Shown: in pieces, positions 17,201 to 24,935 of the stretch
Layout of the letters: each line of letters starts with the position of its first letter
Position numbering within the stretch: the first letter of the stretch is position 1
Assembly (NCBI GenBank): GCA_011391405.1
Contig: JAABQQ010000099.1
Span: forward strand, 1-41,933
Length of the DNA stretch: 41,933 bases
Direction: 5' to 3'
DNA from: Gammaproteobacteria bacterium
GTDB lineage: Bacteria; Pseudomonadota; Gammaproteobacteria; Steroidobacterales; Steroidobacteraceae
Program-made: the position numbers and the translations under genes
The notes under the pieces: model-generated
What the model saw: only the letters and a program-made list of their open reading frames with translations
Told to the model about the DNA's origin: nothing
Databases searched by the model: none

Positions 17201-17703
17201 TGAAGGCAATGCAGGCCGGCAAGATACCGGAGCTCGAAAAGCCGCTGCACCACGGGCCGGAGATCGATCTGCACGTGCCGTCACTGCTGCCTGAAGGCTA
17301 CCTGCCCGATGTGCACGCGCGGCTCGTGCTCTACAAGCGGATCTCGTCGGTGCAGTCGGTCACGGAGCTCGACGACCTGCAGGCCGAAACGATGGATCGC
17401 TTCGGGCCGTTACCCGACCCGGCGAAGAACCTCTTCCGCATCGCGCGACTGCGCGTGGTGGCCAATCCGCTGGTCATCGAGCGCATGGACCTGGGCACTG
17501 CCAGCGGTTCGGTCGCGTTCGGCGACGACACGCCGCTCGATCCGGGCTCGCTCATCCTGCTGCTGCAGAAGAGCAACCGGGCGATGCGCTTCGACGGCCC
17601 GAAGAAGATCCGCGTGACCGGCAAGTGGGACGACCCCGAAGAGCGCTTCAGCGCTGCGCAGCAGCTGCTCGACGAACTCACTCGCTGCGTGCCGAGACAC
17701 TAG
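14236..17703 (+). CDS. mfd: Transcription-repair coupling factor Mfd
   Basis: Mfd removes RNA polymerase stalled at DNA lesions and recruits UvrA. The 1155-residue length is normal. The UvrB-like N-terminal module (ALPYD-type segment YETLPYDQFSPHPDIISQRL) is at residues 70-220; the CarD-like RNA polymerase interaction domain is near 480-545 (GAPVVHEDYGIGRYTGL); the RecG-like motor begins with Walker A CGDVGFGKTEVALRAAF near 633, followed by DEEH in VIIDEEHRFGV near 734, TATPIPRTLNMAL, and QLHQLRGRVGRSHHQAYAYL; the TRCF C-terminal domain follows from about 1005. The stop TAG (17701-17703) is part of a CTAG that bounds the adjacent palindromic element. The gene appears intact and lies alone on the plus strand. 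Confidence 0.97.
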   Translation: MPVDPPALLPTNEHPSLRWIGLTGAATALQVARAATQAPGPILLVTPDAAMAARLEEELAFFCAGAVPVFAFPGYETLPYDQFSPHPDIISQRLRTMARLPALQRGIVIVDLQTALQRLPPRTFIDGHALSLKAGEALDLEQFRLRLTSAGYASVPQVGEPGDFAIRGSLFDVFPMGSESPLRIDLFDDVIESIRSFDAESQRSLEKLPRLDLLPAREFSLSSDAIKGFRRRFRTRFEGDLTRMPLYRDVGEGLAPAGIEYYLPLFFDRTATLLDYLPASATVILPSEHDAGLRDAWHSLVERFEERRYDIEHPVLDPAEICVPVDEWLAATTALPHILLGAAPVLPALADVPVVDFRTEPAPSARIDQRREETLHAFADQLRFTEGRVLLAAESAGRRELLLELLRPYAITAKVVGTWREFLDSDARLALTVAPLASGVTLREPAVTIYAEEQLFGERARQERRRRRTDRDPARIIQQLADLRPGAPVVHEDYGIGRYTGLTTMDAGGMTAEFLVLEYAEGDKLYVPVQALERISRYTGAPAESAPLHKLGGEQWTKARARAAAKIRDAAAELLDVYARRAAREGHAFPVDDQQVRAFESGFPFEETVDQLTAIQAVIEDMRSGKPMDRVVCGDVGFGKTEVALRAAFVAVQGGKQVAVLVPTTLLAQQHFETFADRFADWPVKIELLSRFRAGAQSKVALDGLASGKVDIVVGTHRLLQPGVKFKDLGLVIIDEEHRFGVRDKERLKSLRAEVDVLTLTATPIPRTLNMALGGLRDLSLITTPPAARLSIKTFVSEWSGPTVREACLRELRRGGQVYFVHNSIETIQKTAQQLAELVPEARIVIGHGQMRERDLEQVMLDFYHKRANVLLCTTIIESGIDVPTANTIIIDRADRFGLAQLHQLRGRVGRSHHQAYAYLITPPKNAMTADAARRLEAIESLEDLGAGFVLATHDLEIRGAGELLGEGQSGQIQEVGFALYMELLERAVKAMQAGKIPELEKPLHHGPEIDLHVPSLLPEGYLPDVHARLVLYKRISSVQSVTELDDLQAETMDRFGPLPDPAKNLFRIARLRVVANPLVIERMDLGTASGSVAFGDDTPLDPGSLILLLQKSNRAMRFDGPKKIRVTGKWDDPEERFSAAQQLLDELTRCVPRH

Positions 17704-17973
17704 GGAAGCTCTGCGCAGGCCTGCATGGGCGCGACCGAGTGCAAGTTTCGCCGCGGGCGCGAAGCGAGGACGGAGTGGATGTCGATCCACGACCGAGGAG
17801 CGCCAAAGCCCGCGGCGAAAATCGCCCGGTCCCCAAGGGGTTACGCGCGCGAAGGCGCAGCACGTCGTTGCTCGCCTTGCCCATAGAACGACTATGGGGC
17901 GGCGGCTCGCGCCTCGTGCTGCGCCTTCGCGCGAGTAACGCGCCTCATGCAGACCTATGCAGAGCTTCCCTAG
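17700..17973. repeat. 274-base nested palindromic element bounded by CTAG, MITE-like
   Basis: The ends are a perfect 15-base inverted repeat, CTAGGGAAGCTCTGC (17700-17714) against 17959-17973, which extends imperfectly through GCAGGCCTGCATG / CATGCAGACCTAT. Inside are two further palindromes side by side. The first is TTTCGCCGCGGGC (17746-17758) against 17808-17820, with GTGGAT/ATCCAC (17775-17780/17785-17790) at its tip. The second is a 25-base arm (17840-17864) against 17915-17939 with one mismatch, capped by CCCATAG/CTATGGG (17880-17886/17892-17898). CCCC-AA-GGGG lies between them. It contains no gene and fills the gap between convergent mfd and the PAS/GGDEF gene. The CTAG on both ends could be a target duplication of the YTAR kind made by IS5-type elements; a structured RNA or double terminator is the alternative. 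Confidence 0.8.
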
Positions 17974-17976
17974 CGT

Positions 17977-18855
17977 TCAGATCTCCCCGCGGATGGCGCG
18001 ATTGCCACCGCCCGCAGTCGCCTCGCCCACGGCGACCTGGGTCGCCCCCAGCATCACCGTGTGGCTCGCCCCGCGCGGCGGCTGTGCAGTCACCACGCCC
18101 GCACTCACCGTGAGGAACTTGCCCGTCACGGAGCGCGGGTGGTGGATCGAGAGCGAGCGGATGCGCGAGACGATCTGGTCGGCAAAGCTCAGCGCGGCAT
18201 CGGCCTCCATCGAGACGCCGAGCACGAGGAACCCGCCCGGGCCTGAACGTGCGACCACGTCGCTGGCGCGTTTCATCACGGAGGCGATGGTACGTCCGAC
18301 CTGCCGCAGCGCATTGTCACTGCCGCCGCGGCCAAAGATTTCCAGGTAGTCGGCCCAGGAATCGATCTCGAAGTGCATCAGCGTGACGCTGCGCCCGTCG
18401 CGCTGGCCGATCGACCAGTCGCGCACGAGCATCTCGAGCAATTGTTCTTCGGTGCTGACGCCGCTGGAGCGCTCGAGCGCCGCGGCGAGCGCGCCGGGCG
18501 AGTTGCGTGGCACGGGGCGGTAATAGAGCGCCATCCGTCCACCCGACAGCATCACGGCCCAGCGTTCGCAGTCGACCAGCGTGCCGTCGACGCGCTTCAG
18601 CCGAACGCGGGAACCCACGCCCGTCGTCGTCAGGTTGGGATCGGCGGGCGCCTCGACTTCGACGTCCTCGAGCCGGCGCCCGGCCACCCAGTCTTCCGAA
18701 CGGCGCAATAACGCGGCGAGCGTCGCGTTGCCGTACGCAACCTGGGTGATGCCGTCGCGGGTCTCGACGACGACAATACCGTCGAGCGCGTGCCGCAGCA
18801 CCTCGCCGAGCAGTTGCGCGTCGCTGGTCGTCGTCACTGTCGCTGCGTCATTCAT
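17977..18855 (-). CDS. PAS domain protein with degenerate GGDEF domain
   Basis: Residues 12-115 of this 292-residue protein look like a PAS sensor (EVLRHALDGIVVVETRDGI, AYGNATLAALLRRSEDWVAGRRLEDV, VRLKRVDGTLVDCERWAVML). Residues 150-290 follow the diguanylate cyclase fold (SVTLMHFEIDSWADYLEIFG, NALRQVGRTIASVMKRASDV), but where active enzymes have RYGGDEF this protein reads RSGPGGF (residues 203-209). The metal-binding D/E of the signature is therefore missing and no cyclase activity is expected; degenerate GGDEF domains often act as nucleotide sensors or scaffolds. No transmembrane segment is seen, so it is probably cytosolic. It is last in the minus-strand chain, 34 bases after nagZ, and its stop abuts the palindromic element. 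Confidence 0.8.
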   Translation of the reverse strand: MNDAATVTTTSDAQLLGEVLRHALDGIVVVETRDGITQVAYGNATLAALLRRSEDWVAGRRLEDVEVEAPADPNLTTTGVGSRVRLKRVDGTLVDCERWAVMLSGGRMALYYRPVPRNSPGALAAALERSSGVSTEEQLLEMLVRDWSIGQRDGRSVTLMHFEIDSWADYLEIFGRGGSDNALRQVGRTIASVMKRASDVVARSGPGGFLVLGVSMEADAALSFADQIVSRIRSLSIHHPRSVTGKFLTVSAGVVTAQPPRGASHTVMLGATQVAVGEATAGGGNRAIRGEI

Positions 18856-18889
18856 CTTTCTGGAACTCCCCCGCGCCCCCGGTTCGTTG

Positions 18890-19933
18890 TCAGGCGTTCA
18901 GTTGCAGGCTTGGCGCATCACGGCAGTGGTCGATCGCCCGCTGGCATTCGGCCCATTGCGCCGTCTTGCGCAGTTGTTCGCGGGCCGGCATCGGCCGGCC
19001 GTGCAGTCGGACGAGGCGCACCTGGCTCAGCGGATCTGCCGCGCCTTCGAGTTCCGTGAGCGTGGCAAGCACGGCAGGACGGTCGTTGCAGATCGGCAGC
19101 AGGTCGCAGCCCGCCTCGATCGCGCGGCGAGCGCGCTCGGGAACGGTGCCCGCAAACGCGGCGCCTCCCATGCTGAGATCGTCCGAGAAGACCGCGCCGG
19201 TGAAGCCGAGACCCCAGCGCAATTCCTGCTGGATCCAGCGCGCCGAGAAGCCCGCGGGCGCTTCATCGACCTCAGGGAACAGCACGTGCGCGACCATCAC
19301 GGACGTCAGGCCGTTCGCGATCATGCGCCGGTAGGGCAACAACTCGTCGGTGAGTTCGGTCAACGGCCGGCGGTCGATCGGCAGCGCCTTGTGCGAGTCG
19401 GCGACGACGGCGCCGTGGCCCGGGAAATGCTTCGCGGTGGCGGCCATGCCGCCCGTGCGCATGCCCTGCATGCAGGCGACAGCGAGACGAGACACCACCT
19501 CGGGATCGCGGTGATACGCACGGTCGCCGATGACTTCGCTGACACCGTAATCGAGGTCGATGCACGGTGCGAAACTCAGGTCGATGCCGATCGAGCGCAA
19601 CTCGGCTGCAAGCAGCCAGCCGCACTGCCACGCGAGACGGCGACCGGCCTCGGGGTCGAGATCGTACGCATGGCCGATCGCGCGCTGCGCTGGCAGCACC
19701 GTGAAGTCCTGCCGGAAGCGCTGCACGCGCCCGCCTTCGTGATCCACGGTGACCAGCAAGGACGGAACTCGTACCGCCCGGATCTCCCGGACCAGCGCTT
19801 CCAGTTGCTCGTAGCTGTCGAAATTGCGCGTGAACAGGATGACGGCGCCCACCAGCGGGTGCGACAGGACGCGCCGATCCTCGGCGGTCAGTTCGAAGCC
19901 GGCGACGTCGACCATCAGCGGGCCGAGCGTCAT
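18890..19933 (-). CDS. nagZ: Beta-N-acetylhexosaminidase NagZ
   Basis: NagZ (glycoside hydrolase family 3) removes N-acetylglucosamine from cytosolic anhydro-muropeptides during peptidoglycan recycling; its product signals AmpC induction in some species. The 347-residue length fits. Key features: MVDVAGFELTAEDRRVL at the N-terminus, TVDHEGGRVQRFR, RAYHRDPEVVSRLA, the signature KHFPGHGAVVADSH (168-181, with the catalytic histidine loop) and the nucleophile D251 in AVFSDDLSMGGA. There is no signal peptide, in line with a cytosolic enzyme. The ATG has GGAG seven bases upstream. It follows rlmD by 39 bases. Confidence 0.95.
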   Translation of the reverse strand: MTLGPLMVDVAGFELTAEDRRVLSHPLVGAVILFTRNFDSYEQLEALVREIRAVRVPSLLVTVDHEGGRVQRFRQDFTVLPAQRAIGHAYDLDPEAGRRLAWQCGWLLAAELRSIGIDLSFAPCIDLDYGVSEVIGDRAYHRDPEVVSRLAVACMQGMRTGGMAATAKHFPGHGAVVADSHKALPIDRRPLTELTDELLPYRRMIANGLTSVMVAHVLFPEVDEAPAGFSARWIQQELRWGLGFTGAVFSDDLSMGGAAFAGTVPERARRAIEAGCDLLPICNDRPAVLATLTELEGAADPLSQVRLVRLHGRPMPAREQLRKTAQWAECQRAIDHCRDAPSLQLNA

Positions 19934-19972
19934 CGCGTCACTCCAGGTGCACTGCCGTGCGTCATGCGTTCC

Positions 19973-21289
19973 TCATCGGTCGAACACTGCCATCGCCTCG
20001 ACGTGCGTCGTGTGCGGGAACATGTCCATGACACCCGCCGCCGTCAGCCGGAAGCCGTGCTCCCGGACGAGCAGGCCCGCGTCGCGCGCGAGACTGCCCG
20101 AATGGCAGGAAATATACACGACGCGCCTGGCGCCACTGCCGGCGACGACCGGCAGGATCTCTTTGGCCCCGGCTCGCGGCGGATCGAGCAGCACGCTGTC
20201 ATAAGGCCGTCGCGTCCAGGGCAGGCCCGCCACGTCCTTGAACAGGTCGGCCACGTGGAACTCGACGTTCTGGATGCCATTGCGCTCGGCATTGCCGCGC
20301 GCCCGCTGCACCAGGCCTGCGTCACCTTCGACCGCCACGACCTGGCCGGCGCGCCGGGCGAGCGGCAGCGAGAAATTGCCGAGGCCGCAGAACAGGTCGA
20401 GCACCGTCGCGCCCGCCTGCGGTTCCAGCACCTCGAGCGCACGCGCAATCATGGCCCGATTCAGCGCGCCGTTGATCTGTACGAAGTCGGTCGGCTCGAA
20501 GTCGATCGTGACGTCGTGCTCCGGCAGTCGATAGCTGAGCGGCGCAGGTGGGCGCGACGGATCAAGCGGCGCGATCGTGTCCGGGCCACCGGGTTGCAGG
20601 TAGATCCGGACGGAGAACTCGCGTTCGAACGCCGCCATCCGTTCGAGGTCGGCCGGCAGCGGCGGATCGAGCACTCGCAGCACGAGTGCCACGACGTCGT
20701 CCGACACCGCGACCTCGGCCTGGGGCACCCGGCTGGCGATGGTCAGGCTCTCGACCATCTGCCCAAGCGGCGTGATCAACGCACCGACCGGCTCGACGAG
20801 CACGTGGCATTCGCGGAGATCGGTCACGTACGGCGACGAACGCTCGCGAAAACCGACCAGTACCTTGCCCTTGCGCGGCACGAGCTTGATGCCGAGGCGG
20901 GCGCGCCTGCGGTAATTCCAGACCGGGCCACGGAGCGGTTCGAGCAGACGCCCGGCCTGCACCGCGCCGAGCCGCGACAGGTTCTCGAGCAGTTGCGACT
21001 GCTTGAACGCAAGTTGCGCGTCGGGCGCGAGGTGCTGCAAGGCGCATCCACCGCAAACACCGAAGTGGGGACACTTCGGCTGCACTCGGTCCGGACTCGC
21101 GCGCAGCACCTGCTCCGTGATCGCATAGTCGAGCTTGCGCTGACGATGGGTTCGCCGCAGCACCACCCGCTCGCCCGGCAGCGAATCGGCCACGAAGACC
21201 GTCTTGCCGTCGATGCGCGCGACGCCTTCCGCCGCGTGCGTGAGGTCGACGATGTCGGCCTCTTCGGGCGCCATCTGCAGGCGCTTCAT
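19973..21289 (-). CDS. rlmD: 23S rRNA (uracil(1939)-C(5))-methyltransferase RlmD
   Basis: RlmD methylates U1939 of 23S rRNA using S-adenosylmethionine. The 438-residue protein has an N-terminal TRAM domain (residues 1-62, ADIVDLTHAAEGVARIDGKT), the iron-sulfur cysteine motif CPHFGVCGGC (C73, C79, C82; the fourth is in LRECHV), the methyltransferase core FVQINGALNRAM and ATVLDLFCGLGNFSLPLA, and the VLLDPPRAGAKE and YISCHSGSLARDAG active-site segments with the catalytic cysteine. The end HTTHVEAMAVFDR is standard. The E. coli counterpart lies near relA; here it sits between an exonuclease gene (7 bases upstream) and nagZ. Confidence 0.95.
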   Translation of the reverse strand: MKRLQMAPEEADIVDLTHAAEGVARIDGKTVFVADSLPGERVVLRRTHRQRKLDYAITEQVLRASPDRVQPKCPHFGVCGGCALQHLAPDAQLAFKQSQLLENLSRLGAVQAGRLLEPLRGPVWNYRRRARLGIKLVPRKGKVLVGFRERSSPYVTDLRECHVLVEPVGALITPLGQMVESLTIASRVPQAEVAVSDDVVALVLRVLDPPLPADLERMAAFEREFSVRIYLQPGGPDTIAPLDPSRPPAPLSYRLPEHDVTIDFEPTDFVQINGALNRAMIARALEVLEPQAGATVLDLFCGLGNFSLPLARRAGQVVAVEGDAGLVQRARGNAERNGIQNVEFHVADLFKDVAGLPWTRRPYDSVLLDPPRAGAKEILPVVAGSGARRVVYISCHSGSLARDAGLLVREHGFRLTAAGVMDMFPHTTHVEAMAVFDR

Positions 21290-21296
21290 GGGCTGG

Positions 21297-22088
21297 TCAG
21301 CTCCCGCACTTTGCCCACGCGTCCAGGTATTCCCGCAGGTGCGGCTTCTCCGCTCCCGCCAGCCCCGCGCGGACGAGCTCGACCTCGCGTTCGTGTTCCT
21401 CGTGCGTCAGGCGGCCGCGCATCAGCTCGAAGCGCAGGTAGATCAGGTAGGTGTTGACGACGTCGGTCTCGCAGTAATTGCGGATGTCCCCGCTGCGTCC
21501 CTGGAGGTGCGCATCCCAGACGCCTTCGCCCGACAGGCCGAGTTTGCCGGGGCAACCGAGCAACTGCGACATCTGGTCGAGACCGACGCGGCCGCGGCCC
21601 TGGAACCCCGAAAGCACGTCCATCAGGTCGACGTGCCGCCAGTGGAAGCGGCTGATGTAGTTGTTCCACTTGTACGACTGGTCCATGTCGCCCATCTCCC
21701 AGTAGCGGTGGGCCTGGACCTTGTGACGCAGCGCGCGGTAGTGCAGCACCGGCAGGTCGAACCCTGCACCGTTCCAGCTGACCAGCGTCGGTGCGAGGCG
21801 CTCGATGCCATCGAAGAAGCGGCGCACCAGCTCCTCCTCAGACGAGTCCGGCTCGCCGAGGCTCCAGACCTTGAAGCCGTCGCGGGAACGCATCGCGATC
21901 GAAATCGCGACGACGCGCTGCTGTTCGAGCGACAGGAACTCGTTGCCGGTCTGCTCGCGCTGCCGCGTGTGCATGACGTAACCCACCTGCTTGTCGGTCA
22001 GGGTTTCGAGCCCGTGCAGCCTGCGGCCGAACTCGACGTCGGGGACTGTCTCGATGTCGAACGCGAAGACGTTGTTGATGATGCTCAT
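21297..22088 (-). CDS. Predicted 3'-5' exonuclease, PolB-like DEDD family
   Basis: The 263-residue product belongs to the stand-alone 3'-5' exonuclease group related to the proofreading domain of family B DNA polymerases. The DEDD residues are visible: D11 and E13 in FAFDIETVPD, the third aspartate in LVSWNGAGFDLPVLHYRAL, and the fourth in NYCETDVVNTYLIY. The C-terminal HLREYLDAWAK is also usual for the family. It would remove nucleotides from 3' ends in DNA repair or RNA processing; the true substrate is unknown. The ATG overlaps the acpS stop by 4 bases (ATGA), so it is translated with acpS. Confidence 0.88.
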   Translation of the reverse strand: MSIINNVFAFDIETVPDVEFGRRLHGLETLTDKQVGYVMHTRQREQTGNEFLSLEQQRVVAISIAMRSRDGFKVWSLGEPDSSEEELVRRFFDGIERLAPTLVSWNGAGFDLPVLHYRALRHKVQAHRYWEMGDMDQSYKWNNYISRFHWRHVDLMDVLSGFQGRGRVGLDQMSQLLGCPGKLGLSGEGVWDAHLQGRSGDIRNYCETDVVNTYLIYLRFELMRGRLTHEEHEREVELVRAGLAGAEKPHLREYLDAWAKCGS

Positions 22089-22480
22089 TGCGCTTGCTCC
22101 ACACGCTTCATCAGCACGGCGACGGCCACCACGAGACCTGCCTCGTCCGTGAGCGTGACGTGCCCCTCGCCGGCGCCGAGCCTGTCGCGCAGTGCGCGGC
22201 CGCGTTCGGACCAGATGACCTCGGGCCGGCCCCACGCATTCGGCGCAATGCCGACGTCGCGGATCCAGATGCCATGCGCAAAGCCCGTACCCAGCGCCTT
22301 CACGATCGCTTCCTTGGCGGCGAAGCGCATCGCCAGAAAGCGCACCGGGCGCTTGTAATTACGGAACCCCGCCTCCTCCTCCGGCAGCAGCAACCGGCGC
22401 ACGAAGTGTTCGCCGTGCCGGGCGTAGACGTCTTCGACGCGCGCGAGCTGCACAACGTCGGTGCCGATACCGAAGATCAT
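22085..22480 (-). CDS. acpS: Holo-[acyl-carrier-protein] synthase
   Basis: AcpS transfers 4'-phosphopantetheine from CoA to acyl carrier protein, a step essential for fatty acid synthesis. The 131-residue protein contains both family signatures: MIFGIGTDVVQLARVEDVY at the start, and FLAMRFAAKEAIVKALGTG with the catalytic glutamate/lysine pair, then ESH-equivalent HVTLTDEAGLVVAVAV. The start at 22480 gives the normal MIFGIGTD beginning. It lies 10 bases after pdxJ, the order known from E. coli and other gammaproteobacteria, and overlaps the exonuclease gene downstream. Confidence 0.95.
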   Translation of the reverse strand: MIFGIGTDVVQLARVEDVYARHGEHFVRRLLLPEEEAGFRNYKRPVRFLAMRFAAKEAIVKALGTGFAHGIWIRDVGIAPNAWGRPEVIWSERGRALRDRLGAGEGHVTLTDEAGLVVAVAVLMKRVEQAQ

Positions 22481-22490
22481 GGCTGGGCGC

Positions 22491-23249
22491 TCAGGGTGCG
22501 CTCGTGGGCAGGCCGCGGCGGGCCTCGACCATGAGGCGCCGCATTTCGCGCACGGCGGGTGCCAGGCCATCGAATACGGCGCGCGCGATGATCGCGTGGC
22601 CGATGTTCAGCTCGACGATTTCCGCGATCGCCGCGACGGGCTGCACGTTGTGATAATGCAGGCCGTGGCCGGCGTGCACTGTCAGGCCGAGCTGTGCTCC
22701 ACGGCGCGAACCGTGGACCAGCCGCATCAACTCCTTCGCCTGGTGCTCGCCGGTCGCTTCGGCGTACGCACCCGTGTGCAGCTCGACGACAGGCGCGCCG
22801 ATCTCGCGCGAGGCTTCGATCTGTTGCGGGTCCGGGTCGATAAACATCGAGACGCGGATGCCGCATTCGCGCAGGGCCGCGCAGCACTCCTTGAGTCGCG
22901 CCTTCTGCCCGGCCACGTCGAGACCGCCCTCGGTCGTGACCTCCGTACGCCTTTCCGGCACCAGGCACACGTCCTGCGGCCGCACCTGGCGCGCGATGGC
23001 GATCATTTCGTCGGTTGCCGCCATTTCCAGGTTCATGCGCGTCTGCAGCGTGGACCGAAAGCGGTGCACGTCGTGGTCCTGGATGTGGCGGCGATCCTCG
23101 CGCAGGTGCAGCGTGATGCTGTCCGCGCCGGACTGCTCGGCGACGAGGGCCGCATACAGCGGATCGGGATACGGCGCACGGCGCACCTGCCGCAGCGTCG
23201 CGACGTGATCGATGTTGACGCCGAGCTTGATCGGGTGGGTCAGCTGCAA
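22491..23249 (-). CDS. pdxJ: Pyridoxine 5'-phosphate synthase
   Basis: PdxJ condenses 1-deoxyxylulose 5-phosphate with 3-amino-2-oxopropyl phosphate to make pyridoxine 5'-phosphate (vitamin B6). It is a TIM barrel; the motifs [15 protein letters not shown] at the N-terminus, [71 protein letters not shown] and [11 protein letters not shown] are all intact. I prefer the TTG start at 23249, which has GGAGG eight bases upstream and yields 252 residues starting [15 protein letters not shown]; an ATG at 23279 with a weaker GGAA site would add ten residues and overlap recO by 26 bases. Confidence 0.95.
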   Translation of the reverse strand: MQLTHPIKLGVNIDHVATLRQVRRAPYPDPLYAALVAEQSGADSITLHLREDRRHIQDHDVHRFRSTLQTRMNLEMAATDEMIAIARQVRPQDVCLVPERRTEVTTEGGLDVAGQKARLKECCAALRECGIRVSMFIDPDPQQIEASREIGAPVVELHTGAYAEATGEHQAKELMRLVHGSRRGAQLGLTVHAGHGLHYHNVQPVAAIAEIVELNIGHAIIARAVFDGLAPAVREMRRLMVEARRGLPTSAP

Positions 23250-23253
23250 AGGA

Positions 23254-24003
23254 TCAACCTCCGTCCGCCTTGCCTGCATGCGCGCGCATTTCCAGAGCTA
23301 CCTCGCGTGTCCGCAATGGCCGGCCGTCGAGCAGCCGGTCGAGCGCCGCACGCAACAACCGGCGGGCATCCGCCAGGCTGCGCAGGTCGTTGAGCTCTTC
23401 GCGCGCAAGCGAGAGCAGCGACGCACCGCAAAATATCAGGGTTCCCTCCGCCACTCCATCGACTGGCTCCGCGCCGCCTTCGATACCGTAACGGTAGCTG
23501 CGTGCCGGCGCGAGCGGCTCGCCGCTGGTGGCTTCGTGCTCGAGGTTGAGACCCCAGCCGAGCTCGTCGAGCAGCCGCTTCTCGAACAGGCGCAGCGCCC
23601 GCCCGGGATCGTGGTCGGGCGCGTAGAGGCGCTCGATCAGGATCGCGTAGGCGTCGAACAGGGCGGGATGCGGATCGTTCCGTTGCAGCAGCTTCAGCAG
23701 CAACTCGTTCGCGTAGAACCCGCTCATCAGGCGATCGCCGGCCAGCGTGGCCGGTGGCCGAACGCGTTCGGCCGACGTCAGGTGCCCTGCTTCACCGCGG
23801 CCGCTCCAGGAAACCAGCGACTCCGTGAACGGCTGCAGCGCGCCGCCCGTCGCCGTGGAGCCCGACTGCCGCGAGGCCCTGGAGAACACCGAGACCCGGC
23901 CGTGCGTGCGCGTCATCAGCTCGAGGATGCGGCTGGTGTCGCGCCACGGATAATGGTGCAGCAGGAAGGCGGGTTCCAGGCTGACCCGCCGGGCTCCAGT
24001 CAT
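23254..24003 (-). CDS. recO: DNA repair protein RecO
   Basis: RecO helps load RecA at gaps with RecF and RecR. The 249-residue protein begins with an OB-fold (residues 1-80: [35 protein letters not shown]) and continues with the helical C-terminal domain ([40 protein letters not shown]). It is compatible with proteobacterial RecO in length and order. The ATG at 24003 overlaps the era stop by 4 bases. The order era-recO-pdxJ-acpS is the classical gammaproteobacterial one. Confidence 0.94.
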   Translation of the reverse strand: MTGARRVSLEPAFLLHHYPWRDTSRILELMTRTHGRVSVFSRASRQSGSTATGGALQPFTESLVSWSGRGEAGHLTSAERVRPPATLAGDRLMSGFYANELLLKLLQRNDPHPALFDAYAILIERLYAPDHDPGRALRLFEKRLLDELGWGLNLEHEATSGEPLAPARSYRYGIEGGAEPVDGVAEGTLIFCGASLLSLAREELNDLRSLADARRLLRAALDRLLDGRPLRTREVALEMRAHAGKADGG

Positions 24004-24935
24004 GATTCGTATCCGAACTTGCGCATCGCGTTTTCGTCGTCCGACCAGCCTTCCTTGACCTTGACCCAGAGTTCGAGGTGCACCGGCTGGTTGAAATGAC
24101 GGTTGAGGTCGAGCCGCGACTGGCGGCCAATTTCCTTCAGCAGCGAACCGCCCTTGCCGATGACGATGGCCTTCTGGCCCGCGCGCTCGACCCAGATCAC
24201 GGCCTGCACCACGAGCTTGCCGGGCTCGTCCTCGGACGGGCCGATGCCTTCGATCTCGACGACGAGCCCATACGGCAGTTCTTCCTGCAGTCGCAACATC
24301 AGTTTCTCGCGGATGAGTTCCGCGGCCATGAAGTGATCCGGCGAATCCGTGACCTGCTCTTCCGGGAAGATGCGCGGCTGCTCGGGCAGGTACTTCGCGA
24401 TCACTTCGGGCAGTTTCTCCAGCGTGGTCTTGCGCGTGGCCGAGATCGGCACCACTGCCGCGAAGTCGGCTTTCTGCGTGAGGTCCTGGATGAAGGGCAG
24501 CAGCCGTTCTTTCGGGTGCGCGCGGTCGACCTTGTTGATCAGCAGCACGATCGGCAGGCCCACCTGCTTCAGTTCGTCGAGCACCCGCTCGTCTTCGTCG
24601 GTCCACCGCAGCGCCTCGACCACGAACAGGTTCACGTCCACGTCCGCCAGCGAAGATATCGCCGTGCGGTTCATGTACCGGTTCATCGCGCGTGTCTGCT
24701 TCGTGTGGATGCCTGGCAGGTCGACGAACGCGATCTGCATCCCGGGTTTGTTCAGCACCCCGTGAATGCGCGTGCGTGTCGTCTGCGGCTTCGGGCTCAC
24801 GATGCTGATCTTCTGCCCGATCAGTGCGTTCAGCAGCGTGGATTTGCCTACGTTCGGACGGCCCGCGAGCGCGGCGAAACCGCAGCGGACCGCCGGCTCG
24901 TCACCTGCCGGCGGAAGGATCGATTCGTCTGTCAT
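24000..24935 (-). CDS. era: GTPase Era
   Basis: Era binds 16S rRNA near the anti-Shine-Dalgarno end and is needed for 30S subunit assembly. The 311-residue protein shows the GTPase motifs G1 GRPNVGKST (25-33), G2 region TRTRIHGVL, G3 FVDLPGIHTK, G4 LLINKVDRA and G5 ISATRKTT, followed by a KH RNA-binding domain with VIGKGGSLLKEIG and the LWVKVKEGWSDDENAMRKFGY end. It overlaps rnc upstream and recO downstream by 4 bases each, so translation is tightly coupled. Confidence 0.97.
   Translation of the reverse strand: MTDESILPPAGDEPAVRCGFAALAGRPNVGKSTLLNALIGQKISIVSPKPQTTRTRIHGVLNKPGMQIAFVDLPGIHTKQTRAMNRYMNRTAISSLADVDVNLFVVEALRWTDEDERVLDELKQVGLPIVLLINKVDRAHPKERLLPFIQDLTQKADFAAVVPISATRKTTLEKLPEVIAKYLPEQPRIFPEEQVTDSPDHFMAAELIREKLMLRLQEELPYGLVVEIEGIGPSEDEPGKLVVQAVIWVERAGQKAIVIGKGGSLLKEIGRQSRLDLNRHFNQPVHLELWVKVKEGWSDDENAMRKFGYES

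Noticed and set aside
14899..17274. A 791-codon open frame on the minus strand opposite mfd, and similar long frames opposite lepA, sdhA, comEC and across 18581-21457
   Set aside because: These are antisense shadows produced by high G+C at third positions of the real genes. Their translations are rich in R, H, D and A without any recognisable domain, and the real genes on the other strand are unambiguous.
17700..17973. The nested palindrome as a tRNA, rRNA or known riboswitch
   Set aside because: Arm lengths and symmetry do not fit a tRNA cloverleaf, and no known riboswitch or rRNA segment is recognisable.
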